This document shows, in pieces, positions 40,392 to 54,001 of a stretch of DNA of 64,000 bases (within the stretch, counting starts at the first letter, position 1; every line of letters begins with the position of its first letter). Origin of the DNA: Gymnorhina tibicen (taxonomy: Eukaryota; Chordata; Aves; Passeriformes; Artamidae). A model generated the notes under the pieces. It ran no database searches. It saw only the letters and a program-made list of their open reading frames with translations, and was not told the DNA's origin. The translations under genes were made by a program, and so were the position numbers. The stretch is from contig VXAZ01001836.1 of NCBI GenBank assembly GCA_013399875.1, forward strand, positions 1,612,001 through 1,676,000. The letters run 5' to 3'.

Positions 40392-43300
40392 CGGTTCATT
40401 TATACACACGTGTGGCAGGGAGTTTCCCGTAATTCTGAATACACGCAGCCAAGGCACACATACTCTCATCTGTACTTCTATTCCTTTATGCCAGAGCCAC
40501 CCATCAAAGGATGTAATAAATATTAGGTTTTCCTTATAGAATATGCATTTTCAGACTCTGCTTGGGATCTCTGGAGAGCCCATTCCCTTACTATCTGATA
40601 TTCTCCATCTCAACCTGCTTACTAGGGATCAAACAACCAACCAGAGGTGTGGCACCACCTCACATAAAGTCACAGCTCTCAGCAGAGGAGGCAAGTTAAT
40701 GTTCCTGTTGTCTCCTTCCAGGCTGTTCCCACAAAATAGAGGGGCAACTTCCCACTCTTTGAGTCAACAGAAGGAGTGAATATATTGGTGCTTCAGTGAG
40801 AATTTTGAATAATTAGTAAGTTCCCACCATGTCTTCTCAGACCTCACCTTAAGGCTGCCTCCTTGTTGCCCTCGCTTTCCTGTTTACTCCTCCTCCATCT
40901 CCAGTGGGAACTTGTGGATTTCAGTTTTGATCTCCTGGTGGTTTTTAAGATTTCAGCTTTCTGATTCAGGTCAAATGTCACTGAAAATCTATGCCAACAA
41001 CAGGTATATCCAACTATTCAACAATTTTTTTATTCCAGAATGATGCTGCTCAATTAGATTTTAACATAAATATCTTTACCATAAAAACGAAAGAATTTCA
41101 AAAAGCATGTTTAGGAGACCTACAAGAAGTTTCCTAAATAAAACAAGGGAATAAAATTTACATTAACTTTAGTTTGAAGAGGAAAAATAAGTAGAAAACA
41201 AAGTCTTGTCAAGCTTTCTTTAAATATGTCAATGTTGTAGAACATGCCTCATACCTATTTTTTGTTTGCAGACTGTATTGACTACACTAAATAACAAAAA
41301 CTGGCTTTAGATTGGTAGTCTGAAAGTCAATATTTTTTAATATAACTATTTCAGGTGTGCATAAGAAACTTGTCAATGTCATTTGATTTTACATACATAA
41401 GAATTTTCACTGGCAAACAAATGACAGAGATACATACAAAACTTATTACTGTTATTTGATATTTCTTAAGGGAAACAAGGCCCAGTTTTACCAGCCTATT
41501 TTACTGCTCATTTAAATTAGTCTGAGTGAGCCATTAGTACCTTTAAGCCTTTCTCTTTATCTCTTCACTTATGCCATTTAAGTGTCAGTGGAATAGATTT
41601 GCTATCATGGTAGTGACTGCCAGCCAATATATGTGAGAGCTTTTGAAAAAAAAAAAAAAAAAGAGTGGCATGAATTATTTAATTTTTGAGAAATATAAGG
41701 ATAGAGTTAACTGAGTCTTGGTTATCCACCCATGATTTTCTGCCCTTAGTCAAGGCCTGCATTCAAAGATATATTATCCTTATCAGAATTTTTACTTTTC
41801 TTCTGTCTCTCATGAGGGTTTTATGAGCACACACTGCATTCTGGTTTTCTATTATTTCCCACTGAATTACAGTTGGTCACCGTTCTCCAAATATATGTCC
41901 TTGCTTTTCATTCAGAATGTTATTACTGTGTAAGGGATGTCTTTTATTTAATTTGGTCATTATATTTTCATTTCATTTTATTTTCATAGTTCGCCCTTGA
42001 CTTTGCAACATTTTCTTTACTCCCTTTTTTATAGCTTAGTGACCTTAATGCAATTGTTAAAGTTGAGATGCAACTTCTATTCTAAACTCTCTTTCAGGAG
42101 CTTATAACTTTACCGAGATATTCTCTTTCAGGCTGAGTGTTTTTTACGCTTTGTTAGAAGGGGATTTTTGTTTGAAGCTTCATAAGAATCATCTATTTGT
42201 TTTTGAGCTATCCAACTTGAAAAGACAGCAGTTTTGCAGCAATTAAGACAGTTTTCAGATGCTTTTTTTGACTCTGATAATTGAAAATCAGCTTTGTTTC
42301 AGCACTTCAAAATCAGCTTTGATTGTGGAATGGTGGCTTTGCTATCTTTTGAAATGGTTTTGAAATAATAAAGTTTTGCATGTGACATCATTATTAAATA
42401 CCTTACTGAAATACTAGTGGTGAGGGAATTTATCTCAGAATAACTCTGTTCTACTTAATTTTATTTTAAAAAGCTATTAATTTTTTTTTATGAGAACTAC
42501 ATTTAGCTATACTTTAAATATTTTTAATACCAGTTTCATCCCAGTCTTCATGGAGCATAGCCCAAAGAGATGCATTTCAGCGTCCAGTCAATCTGGATTC
42601 TGTACAGTACAGAGAAGTGATGTAGCATGTGCAATGAAAAAGAAACATTTATCTTGTACTGGTGAAATGAAAAGGAGTAGCTTTGCTCCATTCCACAGAC
42701 ATACTATTGTAACTGTAGTGTGTTTGAAAAAGGTTTTCCTTAAAGATCCACTGAGAAACCTATATAACTGTAAACCAAGGAGGAGCACTGGGAAGCTTCA
42801 CACAGCATCCTGTTTGTCATCACAAAAGAAATATTCTTCAGGAAAATGTCAATGCACACTACAATCCCTATGGTATGCTTGTACTCTGCATTTTGTGCCA
42901 TTCCTTTTTTTATCACAAAGACTTTCATAGTCTTAGTAAGCTATCATTTTATGTCCTCCGGATGAAAAATGGTGTTGTAGCCTTGCAAAAATGAACCAAG
43001 AGTGTGCCTGACCAACAGAGACTTTATGTATTTGCGGAGTCAATGTAAAGTTGAGAGAGACACTCTTTGGGCATTTCTTTCATCAGCTAATAAAGAAATA
43101 TAAAAACTCACAAACATTTTTAATTGGAGTTACTCCTTTTAGTAAAAAAATGTGTCATTATTTGTAAGTTTCAAACTGACACAAACTACTGTTTTTCATG
43201 TTTGTACTTACAGAGAATAGACTTAAACCCCAAATCTCCATTAAATTTTTTTACTCTGACATCCAACAACATGAAGACAACAAGTGCCACAAAAGCAGTA

Positions 43301-43594
43301 GAAAGAAATGGTTTTTTGGGATCTGTGTGAGCTGCTCACTTCATGAATCTTGTGATTTACTTCTGAGTTGGGCTACAGGCTAGAATGATACCAGCGACAT
43401 AATGAGGACAATTCTTTAGCATTCAGAACCCTGAATTTTCATCCTGGCTTAGCTAAAAATGCCAGTCAATGGATTCATTTTAATCTAATGTCTTATTGTT
43501 CTGGTCCTAGCTCTTTACTCCATCATTTCTCATTGATTAAGCACCTTCTGCTTTTTACAATAATGTAATAATACAATGCAAAGTGCCTCAGGAG
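40392..43594. other. AT-rich DNA, no gene recognised
   Basis: A 17-base poly-A lies at 41646-41662, and a 13-bp direct repeat 'aaaatcagctttg' occurs at 42284 and 42309. Frame 42490-42930 (146 codons) has no domain and is overlapped by minus-strand frames. I see no coding gene. Confidence 0.5.
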
Positions 43595-43623
43595 GCCTTC
43601 GTATGAAACTTCATACGAAAGGC
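43595..43623. repeat. 12-bp stem hairpin with one bulged base
   Basis: The left arm 'gccttcgtatga' (43595-43606) pairs with 'tcatacgaaaggc' (43611-43623) around a four-base loop, leaving one unpaired A in the right arm. It could form a stable hairpin in either strand. No precursor-microRNA-like longer stem is seen outside it, and there is no adjacent T-run terminator. Confidence 0.85.
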
Positions 43624-46600
43624 AATAAATAGGCTTATTTGATTCATATTTATTTTCCTTTTCATTTATAAGTGATTTCCTGCATTCAACCCATGTTTCT
43701 CTTTCCTGTTCAAATACAGAAATTTTTTAGAAGATTGCTCAAATAAGCCTCTTGCATAATTAGAATCCTCCTCTTGGCGGCTGCCATTCTCAAGCACCAC
43801 ATCCTGTCCTGATTGCATTATTGTTCCCTCTCCAGTGACTCAATGATAGACTTGTTTATTCATACAAAATCTTCCACTAACACCTACTTCCGTTGATTTA
43901 CAAATTAATTTGTAGTTATCTTTCTGATTATGAAACTGCCATCAGTATATGAACTATATAAGCAAGAAAGCTCAGGCACCTCTTGTGGTCTGGGACAGGC
44001 TGCTGTAACTGGGACTTTTTAATCTATTAGCTGAAGGAAATACAGGTTGATTTAAAATGGCTACACATTTCTATCATGTGCAAAGTGTTTCTGTCTATCA
44101 AGTAGGGGAGAATAATCTTATCCTGTATGTAAGTGAAATGTGAAGCCAGAAGACAGAGCTCTGTTTTTCATACATCCAGAATTAACTGGCAATTCCAATA
44201 AACAGTTTATTTTTCCTTCTTTCTCATTTTTGCACTCCACATCTTTTCTGATGGGCCATATGATAATACATTGTCCCCTGACTGCCAGACATACTTCTAG
44301 GTGATTCGTTGAAGAGGAGAGGAGTAGTAAGAAAAAAGTAGTTGCAAATTCTCTCCAGTCATAAACTTCCATTATACTTAAGACTAGATAGAATTATGAG
44401 TTCATCTAATATAATCTCCTGAGTATCATAAGCCATTAAACATCACCCAGATACTGCTACATGGAGCCCAATTACTTTAATTAGACAAGAGCACTTCAGT
44501 CATCAAGAGACTAAACTCTGCTGTGCCACAGGCATAGTCCAAAATAGACAAAGATGTCATCTAAGCCTGTGGCTCTTCAAATAACAAGGAATTTCTAGGT
44601 GAGAAATGCTCCCCAAATTCCTGGTCAATGGTATTTAACTCATCCACCACCTCTGGCATAATATATCAGGTCTCTGACAATAAGCCCTGAGAGAAAATGT
44701 TGACTTTCTTTTAAGTTCAGTGATCAATTTATCCTGACCTGAGCATCAGAGCAGATCTACTCAATGGGTACCTAAAACCAGGAATCTCTCCAGAGAAGGT
44801 ACTTTTTTTTGGAGGTCTTTTTCTACATCTCTGTGCTAAAATCAATTTAGGGTAAGCTGTGGATATTTTAAATTGTGCACATTTTTGCATTGCATCTACT
44901 GTAAAATGTTGTTCTCTTTCCACAGTTGAAGAAAATGGAAGCCTAGGCATCTTTGGCTCTGGAATCTAACTACTTAACAAATGACAAAGTTGAGTGTTTG
45001 GTATCTCTAATATGAAAACCCCTAGCATCCTTCCAGGGGATTGTTTGATCTAACAGTTTACAAGGATTAAGAGTTAGCTGATAAATCCTAAAATCAACTA
45101 CTGATGTGATTTTAAACCTACCTGCTATTTTATCTCAGCCCTCAATTTAAAATGGGTCTCAAACGCTTGCAACTTTAGCTCATTCCCATTTCAGACAAAT
45201 TGGTTAAATTGGGACCATTTATCTTCTGCAAGACAAATCCCAGTCTGAGCAGGTTTACATTCACAGACATCAGTTTTATCCTCTCTAGTTCCTAGGTCGT
45301 GTGTCCAGTTTTGACTTATCTTTACAAGAAAGAACTTGATTTTATCCTAGTTTTCTCTAATACAATTTTCCTGACTCAAATACAGTATTATTCTTATATC
45401 TGTGATATCTCTAGATTACAGAGACTATCATCTTCCATCCTCTTATTGGGTAACTACCTCTTTTCTCTGCTTCCTTGATCCTGTCTTAGAACACGTATGA
45501 CAGATTTTAAATGGTTTTAAATTTTACTAGGTAGACCACAGAATAATAAGTCAAGCAAAAATAACTGAAGACACTGCACTTTCAATTTGCAATTTGTATG
45601 TACAAAGCCATTTTCCAGATGCCTGCGTGATGCAGAAGTCAGGTAAAAGCTATAACCTACATAAATCAAGGGATACAGAATTTTATCACACGATACGAGT
45701 CATACCATAATATTCTGGGCATCTAGCAGACAAAACTAATGAGGTTTCAGTTTTAGCTCACATAGAGTAAAGAGACTCACATATTTTCTAACAGTATTTT
45801 TCTAGCTAGTACTTCATGATTTGGGATGTAAAGGAAAAAGCAGTTATTTTTCTACTATTAAACCAGTGCAAGTAATTGATTTGTTTTCCGTATAAAAAGT
45901 ATTTATTTTTCTTTTGCTAGTCCTATGAACTAATTTGATCCATATTACTAAAAATGGAAACATTCTCTAGATTGCTTTATCCACTCACTGCTAACAGCTG
46001 AGCTTCATATCAGTCACCAGATCAATGAATGGCCCTGCACTACAAGACATGGGCAATGGAAATAATGCACCTTAGCAGCAATACATAGCTGGTTAATTGC
46101 ACAGTACAATTCTGGGGTAAACACTTTACTAAAACATTAACATTCTGCTGCATCTTAAAAAGTCCCATGCTTTTACAGTTAATTTTAACCCATGTAAAAC
46201 AATACCAGAAAAAAACTGCACAAACACAAAAAGAATTTCGGTCAGCCTGTCATATTTTAGCAATTGAATAACTTGCTCAGCTACTGAAGCACAATGTGTC
46301 AACAAGATGGAGTTCCACTTTTTAAAGGCTAGAGTGCCCAGTCAAGAGAAGAAAGCAATACATGATTACTGCTTAGAGCTTGTGGCACACTGCTAGCAAC
46401 TCAGCATTTAGCAATAATAGAAAATGTCTGTCTCATTTTCATTCCTCTTGAAAACACTCCCTATACAATATTATGAAACACTCCTGCTGTGAGTTGGTTT
46501 CCTAATCACAGCAATATCTTCAGCTATTACCTTTTCCATGGTCACACCTTTCTGGTGAATTCTCTTAAAAGCAAAACTTTAATGACATACGGAACAAGGA

Positions 46601-47296
46601 CAGATACCTGAAATGTAATAGAAAGGAGTAACCCTTCAATTTTGCAATGGCTACTAGATAGCAGCAATCTCCTATTTCCATTTTAGTGTTTTGCAAATGA
46701 CATAAAGGTCTCAAGGTCTTTTGTTTTCTGAATTATTCCTCTGTTTTTCAAAACCTTGGAGCCTCTATTTTCTGCTTCTGCTTCAACTTCCATTCCCGTC
46801 TTAAAACCAAAAGAAAAATTCAGATCACTGTACACACAGCCCTTCTTCACCCGTGACCTTTTATTCATCTGATTATAAAATTGAAAAGATTTTTTCAGTG
46901 AAAGTACCTTCAAAGGTTGTCTTGAATTAACACTACTCATCTTGACTATCTTTATATCTCAAATTATTTTAAAAGTTGCCTATTTTCTCTTTACATACAT
47001 TGAAGATTCTCTTGGTACTACTACCAAAGAAACAAAGTACATGTCCTGAACCACAAATTTATACCTATATCTTTGAAAATAAAATCTTTGAGGTTAGTCA
47101 GACTTTCAAAAATTTTGATCAGGCAATGTATATGGAATAACATGATAAAACCTGACTCAAGAGGGAGAGGAACTGCAGAAAGAAAGTCCATGTTGATCAT
47201 GACAATGCATTGCATTAAAACTGAACTTCACAATAAAAAACTTGTAACTTCCAGATGTGGAAACTGTTTTTTGCTTCAAAAGCTCTTCTGCACTTT
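43624..47296. other. AT-rich DNA, no gene recognised
   Basis: No repeat family or gene could be named. Short frames show no domain. Confidence 0.5.
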
Positions 47297-47784
47297 GACA
47301 TTGTCCTAGGTTACAATATAGATGTATTTAAGTATTCTATTACCACCAGCTGTGGGCCATTAGCTGTTAGAGCCTGCTAATGACCCACCCCTGATAACAG
47401 ACAATGGGCCATCAAGAAACCCCCACATGACTCATGGACTTATCTCATCCTATTGTGAGAGGCCCCACCCAGGAGGGAGGAGCCAAGCATTCCCACCTGG
47501 ATATAACCTGACCTCAGAGTTGCCTAACTTAGCCCTGTCTACTGGGTTACCTGAGGACAAAGCTACCACTGGACCTTCAGCTGGAGACCTTCCCTAGGAT
47601 CATTGCTCCAACTGAGCTACTTCATCTGGACTGCTACCATCACCCTACCAGGGTGTCAGGTTGTATCTGACTTTGTCAGTGCTTTTCCTTATATTATTTC
47701 ATTTGTTTCTAATTTTATTTTCCCATTAATTTAAATCCTGACTTGTGATCTCCCACTGGTTTGTTTTCAAACCAACACAGACAT
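47297..47784 (+). mobile_element. Solo LTR of an endogenous retrovirus (ERVL-like) with target-site duplication
   Basis: The LTR proper runs from 47302 (TGTCCTAGGTT) to 47779 (CAACACA), 478 bases with canonical TG and CA ends. It is bounded on both sides by the same five bases, GACAT (47297-47301 and 47780-47784), exactly the target duplication length expected for ERVL-class integration. A TATA-like box (GATATAACC) near 47500 on the plus strand supports plus orientation. No canonical AATAAA follows it on that strand, so orientation is less sure than identity. There is no primer-binding site or internal viral coding DNA, so the two ends of an original provirus have recombined into one LTR. It resembles LTR families known from passerine birds, by memory only. 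LTRs can act as promoters or enhancers, but no use by a host gene is visible here. Confidence 0.85.
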
Positions 47785-50700
47785 ATATTAAACAGTATTT
47801 GCAATCTGGTTCAGATTCCAGAGGAAATACAGGTGCATTCACATAGCAATTCAACTGACATGTAAAAGCCTAAATTAAACAACCCTGCTCCTGAAGTTTA
47901 GAAGGACATACACAACTAACATTTGTACTATCAAAATTAAGTGGATAAGAACTCATTGCTTGGAATTTTTATAATTCAGATTTGTGTCCTCAAAACAAAA
48001 GATTTTCCCCAATTTGGGGTTTGTCTACATGTGTATTACTGGGCTTAACAAAGACATCACTGAAGATGAAACGCGTCTGCTAGGACATGCATGAACACAT
48101 GATGATGAATCATAAAAAAACCAAACTGCAAATAACAGGAATATGCATTGCACTTCTCATGTAACTATTTTAGAGTGTCCTCTATTCTATTAAGCTTTCT
48201 GAAAAGGCAGACAATTATTAATCCTACAAATATGGTGCAATTGCTTTTGACATATGCTTCCTTAGCCATGGAAGAAGAATGCAAGAAGAAACCAATGAGA
48301 AAAAATTGCTGGGTAGAGTGAAATTGCCTTAGGGATTCTGTTTTATGTAATACAACAGCCTACGAATTCTATTTATAAGGAAGACACGGTATTTATATCT
48401 ATTGATTTTTTTCAGGGACCTCTTGTAGTCTGCAGCTATAAAATTTTACCTGTCCTAGATGGGAAGACATCATTTGATGTTCTTCAATGCACTATGTTTA
48501 TGGAACAGTAAATATGGTGTAAAAGAGATGAAATAACCCCAAATTTTCTGCTCCCTTTGCAAGACTATAAAATTTACTTTATTGTTGCACATTTAATACA
48601 CTACACTTGAGTACCCACTTGCAGATTGGAGTTTCACATTAGGGGATCTAAAAGAACAACAAAAGCATCAATTATGACAGCTTATTCCTAAGACCTTTTA
48701 AATTGTCACCCAGACCTTAGTATAGTTTAGAGTGGCCTCAAGACCTCCATGGACCTTCAAGAGTCAGGTCTCCTAGAAAGGGATTGCCGAACAACAGATA
48801 TTCTCTGGAAATACATTCTTCTTTGTGCTTACCCATGCTATTCTAGGAATGAACAAACTCAAGGGGAAAAGACCAGCAGAGGCTCTGTCTCCACTACCCT
48901 GTATCTCCCATCTCACCCCATTTCAAGGAATAGGTCAACTGATAATGCATGCTGCAAAACATTTACCATTGCTGCCGCACAACATACCATTGTGGAGCAA
49001 AATCTGGGATGCAGTTACACATCAGTCAGTTATCATCCCACTGATACTGAAAGATACTGACAAGGAATGTTTTGCAAGGCAACTGACCTGTCTGTGTAAA
49101 AATCAAGACACACTTCTTAACAAGTAAGTAGTATAGCCCCTTTTGAAGATCCAACCTGTTTTTAACTCCAAACTTCTTTAATGTATACTAAATAATAAGC
49201 CAGTATAACATAAAACAAGAAAAAAATGTTTTATTCATAAAGCTTTTGTATGCCTTGTTTACCAGCGCTTTTCCTGTACCTAGGCCAGCTGGTACAATAT
49301 GTACTATCTACTATGTTTTGTTGCTGTTTCCTAGAATTAAATATTTCAAGATTTTATAGCTGAGCAATAGGAATTAGTAACATAGGTCTGATGCATAGTA
49401 ATGAAGGTAGAATAACGTATAATGGTAAACTTCTGTAAATCAATTAATAATTTAATGGCTAATAATGAAAAATATGAAAAATTAGACATCAGTGGAGTCA
49501 GTCAGTGGTACCACAACATGGCTTCAGGTGAGGACTATCAATAATCATTAAAAGGATATCTGCATGCTACTATTCAGTCAAAATAAATGTTTTGTCTTGG
49601 TTTTTTTGCCTGACAGTCTTAATAGATAGTAGTGCCTGACTGCAGGGTACATGTGGGGATGCTTAGATTTAAACCTCTTTCCTCATCTTTTTGGTACAGT
49701 TCTGTACGGGCATTTACCAGACTGTTTCTAGGCCTTACATGTTGCTATTTCCAAATTTCCTGAGACAAAGCAAAATCCATCTTTTAACTTTCCCAAAGGC
49801 CCTTTTAGCAAATTATAAGCACTCTCCTGGAGATTCACATTTACCTTTGATACCAATGGCAGCTCCTCTGCAAAAAGAGATTCCAGTTTTTCATTCCACG
49901 TAACAGAATAAGAAACTGAGGAAACCAAAATGTCTGCATCCCAGCCTGGCTCAGTAACCTGTTCATTTTTCATTATTCCTTCAATTTTGGTCATAGTCCT
50001 TACATGTTTGGGATTGCCTCCCATAGTTTTCTCTCTGAATATTGGAATATTCATTTTGCCTCAGTCCCTGGCAGCCAGCTTATTCTCTTTAGGTTCCTTT
50101 AGCCTGTACTTTTCTAAAATGGCTGTTGAAACCCCTTCTAATTTCCTGCCTTGACTTTCTCTTGACTGCCTGTCCTTCTTCCCTCCTCCGAGTCATCTCA
50201 TCAGCTAATCAAAATCCTCAGCTTCTTGAGAGTTGTTAGCTACCCTAACATGCCAATTCAGACTCGAGCAATCAATTTGTTCTGTTCAAAAGCCAACTAT
50301 TTCTCTGCGAGGGCTTTTGTGTGTGTAACAGACCACTGATGTTGGATGTAACTTCTGCTGTTACCAGTATGAACTTTAACCAAAGACGGAGGTTCAAATA
50401 CCCCAAAAGAGACTCTACATAACCAAAGTACAGCTTAAAGAATGATGCAGACATTCATAAAGAATCTTCAGATTCACACTATTTTCCTTATTTCTCTATT
50501 TACCAGGCTTCAGCAAGGAATGTATTTCTAATCTAAGCTGTACAGATTAAGTATTGCATGACATCTTTTGCAGCCTTTATTTGGATGGATAATAGGGACA
50601 TTCTTCTTCTTGGGTCTTTCTTTGAGCTTGTAAATCATGCATACACTCATGGGAGAATGCTGAGCTCTGAAATGGATCTTCCTGGATTCCATAAAAATTA

Positions 50701-53284
50701 GTGGAAGGCCTTCACACTAAAAAAGGTCAGGTTTTGACTGGGGAAAACCACATCATAGTTTAGAAATAGGAAACACTGAAAATGACTATATAAAATAGAG
50801 TAAAAATAAATAGTTTTTCTAACTGTCTTGGTGTCCTTGCAGGTGGATCTTTACCTTCAGCCAACTTTATCACCAGCGTCTGATTTCAGTGCTAGGACCC
50901 TCAACACAGCAAGTCTGTGACAAATCCTCCCTGAGGTTATAATTTTTTAGGGTGCAAAGAAAGATTCAAAGGCATATATTTTCACTCTGTTCCATTATAG
51001 CTTCTGAGGAAGGGTCTTAATGTTACCAAAATTTGGCTTACAGACCAACCTCCTGCTTCTCATTTCAGCCTCACTGAATTGCACCCTGTAATGTTCAAGA
51101 CATCACATAATTCAAAACAAAGGGTGAGCTCACACTCAAGGCTGCAGATCTGATTGCTACCAAGCACAGCGCGGAGTCCTTAGAAGGAAACAGAGCAGTT
51201 TGCTAAACCAGGCAATATATCAATCCTTTACGCTACGTACACCTTATTTACAGGGCATTTGCTGATTCGGAATGATGATGAATGAAGTTGCAAAATACAG
51301 TATGATTTTCACCACTTCAAGGCAGAGAGCTGAATAAAAATTATTTGTGATTGTATCTTTTTTAACCAATCCCTAATAGTTAATCCAGAGGCATTCCCTT
51401 TTGTTTAGGCAGTTGTGTTTCTTATTACTTTCCCAGATTCTGCTTTATTTTACAGCCCCATGTCTGCTCAGTGAATTTGGGTAGAACTCTATTTTACATG
51501 CACCACTGCATGGACAGATAGGAAGTCTTACCAAGGTTGACAGATGCTAACCTACTCAAAGAAGAAAAGTTACTGTGACTTCCTAGTTCAGCAAACTATT
51601 ATTCTTCCATGGTATCAGCTTGGGCAACATCAAAACTGCATTGAAAAGTGCGTTTTCCACAAGAAAGACGGCAGAAAGAGCATCATAGTATTTTACAAAT
51701 ATAGATATTTTATCTTCTCTCATAGTGTTGGTGGAATTCTGCCATAATGCTAATCATGGAAGGAGTTACATAGTGCAAACACCAGTTAGTCACTCTAACC
51801 AAACATTTAATTGGTTCTTTTATATATAGATTTGTCTCTATGTATATCTCTTTTCCCCGAAGCTTGATTCTTGTAAAGTACTTGCTTTTTCTGCTGCCAA
51901 AACCATCGATGGTCCATATGATCCGATCTCTTAGCAAAAATATTTTCAAGTTTCATCTGATTTTGATTTCCATAAATCCACCATTAATTGTTCATTGCCC
52001 TTTCTTAAAAGTAATTTTTATGAGTAAACAAAAATATTTCTGTATTTCTTTTCATCACGTATTTTAACATGCACAGTCATTACAGTGTCATGAACAGGCT
52101 ATTCTACCTCTCCTTTTCTGTAAAAAAAAAAAAAAGAGATAATGAATGGTTTGCTCAAGACCCTGTTCATTTTAGCTGAGTGCTAGGAGAAGAAAGTCAG
52201 AGTGCATTTGGATTTTCATTTGCACAGTTCAATTTCTTACTGTAACTATCCAGCAACTTCTTAAACCAAATAAAGCAAAGAATTATGGAATGGACACATT
52301 CTACATGAAGTCATCCTAAGCCATTGTGCTATATTTAAATTGTTTCTTGAGCTACATTATCCCACTCTGGTATGAAGGGCAATTCAGAGTCACTGATGGA
52401 AAAGGTAAAAAAGCCAACCACGTTTTCTGCCTTCGTCTCAGCGTTCGTTGTCCAATATCAGTTATTTCCCACACCACTAGAAGGAAAACATATGTTCTTA
52501 CCCCACAGCCTATTCCATTGCCTGGTTCACACACGATTCTCCTCAGCCCTGGCTCAGGAAGCAGACCTGCTCCACAGCCGGGGGTTGGACACAGCACTCC
52601 TCCCATCTGCAGCACACATTCCTCGGCCCCATAGCGCTGGTAACGGTTGTACTACAACACAACAGACTGGTGTTAAACTCCTAGCAGCACGCAAAAAAAC
52701 CCCCAAAACTTTGAGCTTGACTCTATCCCACATAATCCAGTCAATTGTCATGATGTCTCACATGCTGAAGTTCAGGTTATTTGTCAAAAGTCTAAAACTT
52801 TGCAGTATTATTAAAAGGGGTGTCACTCTGCTCCAACTCACATCATATGCATCATTTTCTGGCTCACAGCCGTTTTCACCACCAGAAGATTGTGTGGGAT
52901 ATTAAAATCAAGAAACCAGCAGACTGTTTCTGTAAGTAACATCAAGTACACTTATATTACTATAAAGATTATTGTAAACATCACAAAAATAGTCCAACAG
53001 ATAAATGATAAAATATGTATACAGACTGAAAAGAACACACAAACCCCCCTGTTCAGGGATCAATAGCTAAACGTACAGTGTAATGTTTTAGACCTTAAGA
53101 GCTGTAAAAATTTGCCTTGGCAACTTTATTTTAACAGTAAACTGATCGTTACTCTGATCAGCAGAGTAGTTCTCTTATATTCATTTCAATGCTAGGTGTA
53201 TTTTTTTCCTGAGTCTCGCAAGAAATTTTCTTAAGTTTTTTCACTTTTCATTTAATTCCATCCTGATAGCCTCAAAGGTCACGG
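47785..53284. other. AT-rich DNA, no gene recognised
   Basis: Pyrimidine-rich in part (about 49690-50230). A 14-base poly-A lies at 52122-52135. Frames of 101-177 codons near 48749-49127, 49728-50154 and 52326-52905 overlap in several phases and on both strands. The 52.4-52.7 kb patch is more GC-rich than its surroundings, which lowers stop-codon density and explains the open frames there. No protein family recognised. Confidence 0.5.
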
Positions 53285-53375
53285 AAATAAATACCTTAAT
53301 TTTAAGAATGGAGACACTGACACACAGCAATATTAAGTAACGTGCTCAGTGTATGCTCACTTGCAAAAATGCCTG
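53285..53375 (-). mobile_element. MIR-like (CORE-SINE/L2-related) fragment
   Basis: On the plus strand 'ttaagaatggagacactgac' is followed by 'acacagcaatattaagtaac' and 'gtgctcagtg'. This follows the reverse complement of the MIR core ('tttacagatggggaaactga', 'ggcacagagaggttaagtga', 'cttgcccaagg'). The piece is short, old and inactive. Confidence 0.6.
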
Positions 53376-53915
53376 CTCTAAAATGACTGATGTCACTGCA
53401 ATAACTTTCCCATGTCTAATTTACCCTGCTTTCAGCCACAGATAAGCTGAGCTAGTACAAATCATGCTGTGTACATGTAAATCACATCCACTCTAGGGTT
53501 CTGTGTTGGTGCAGTTCCACACCAGTGGCTATATAACCACTGTAAACCAGGCTTCAGATTCGCCTATAAATCTGGTCTATTGTGGAGGAAAATAAATGAA
53601 AGCATTTGGTCCTAACAGCCCCAAAGAAAACAGGCAAATCCAAAAGGCCAAAGAGGAAGGGAGTAGGTATGAATTTTCTCCGTGAGCAGACTTTATGGTG
53701 TGCTAAAGAAACAAAACAGAGCTTTATGTTACAGCACTCACAACAGTATTTAGTGCTTCATAAGATTTTATCCCATAACGGCTCATGAAAATCCTGTTCC
53801 CTTTTTGGGGAGGATAACAAACAAAAAATTCTTTCACCAATCCACACCCCTCTCCAAAGAAATCTTTTGAGGAAAATGGAAGCTTTAGGACCAAGGCCTC
53901 ATACACATAGCATAC

Positions 53916-53945
53916 AAAAAAAAAAAAAGATTAAGAAAAAGACAA

Positions 53946-53999
<54 letters not shown>
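53916..53999. repeat. A-rich tract ending in 53 consecutive A
   Basis: A run of 13 A at 53916-53928, a short mixed stretch, then 53 uninterrupted A at 53947-53999. There is no recognisable retrotransposed gene or SINE upstream and no convincing target-site duplication, so its origin is unclear. The exact length is unreliable as with any long homopolymer. Confidence 0.95.

Positions 54000-54001
<2 letters not shown>

Noticed and set aside
42284..42321. 13-bp direct repeat as a mobile-element target duplication
   Set aside because: Only 12 bases separate the copies, so there is no room for an element. It looks like local slippage.
52326..52905. Overlapping frames of up to 177 codons as a coding gene
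   Set aside because: Three phases and both strands are open together in a locally GC-richer patch, which points to low stop density rather than coding. No motif seen.
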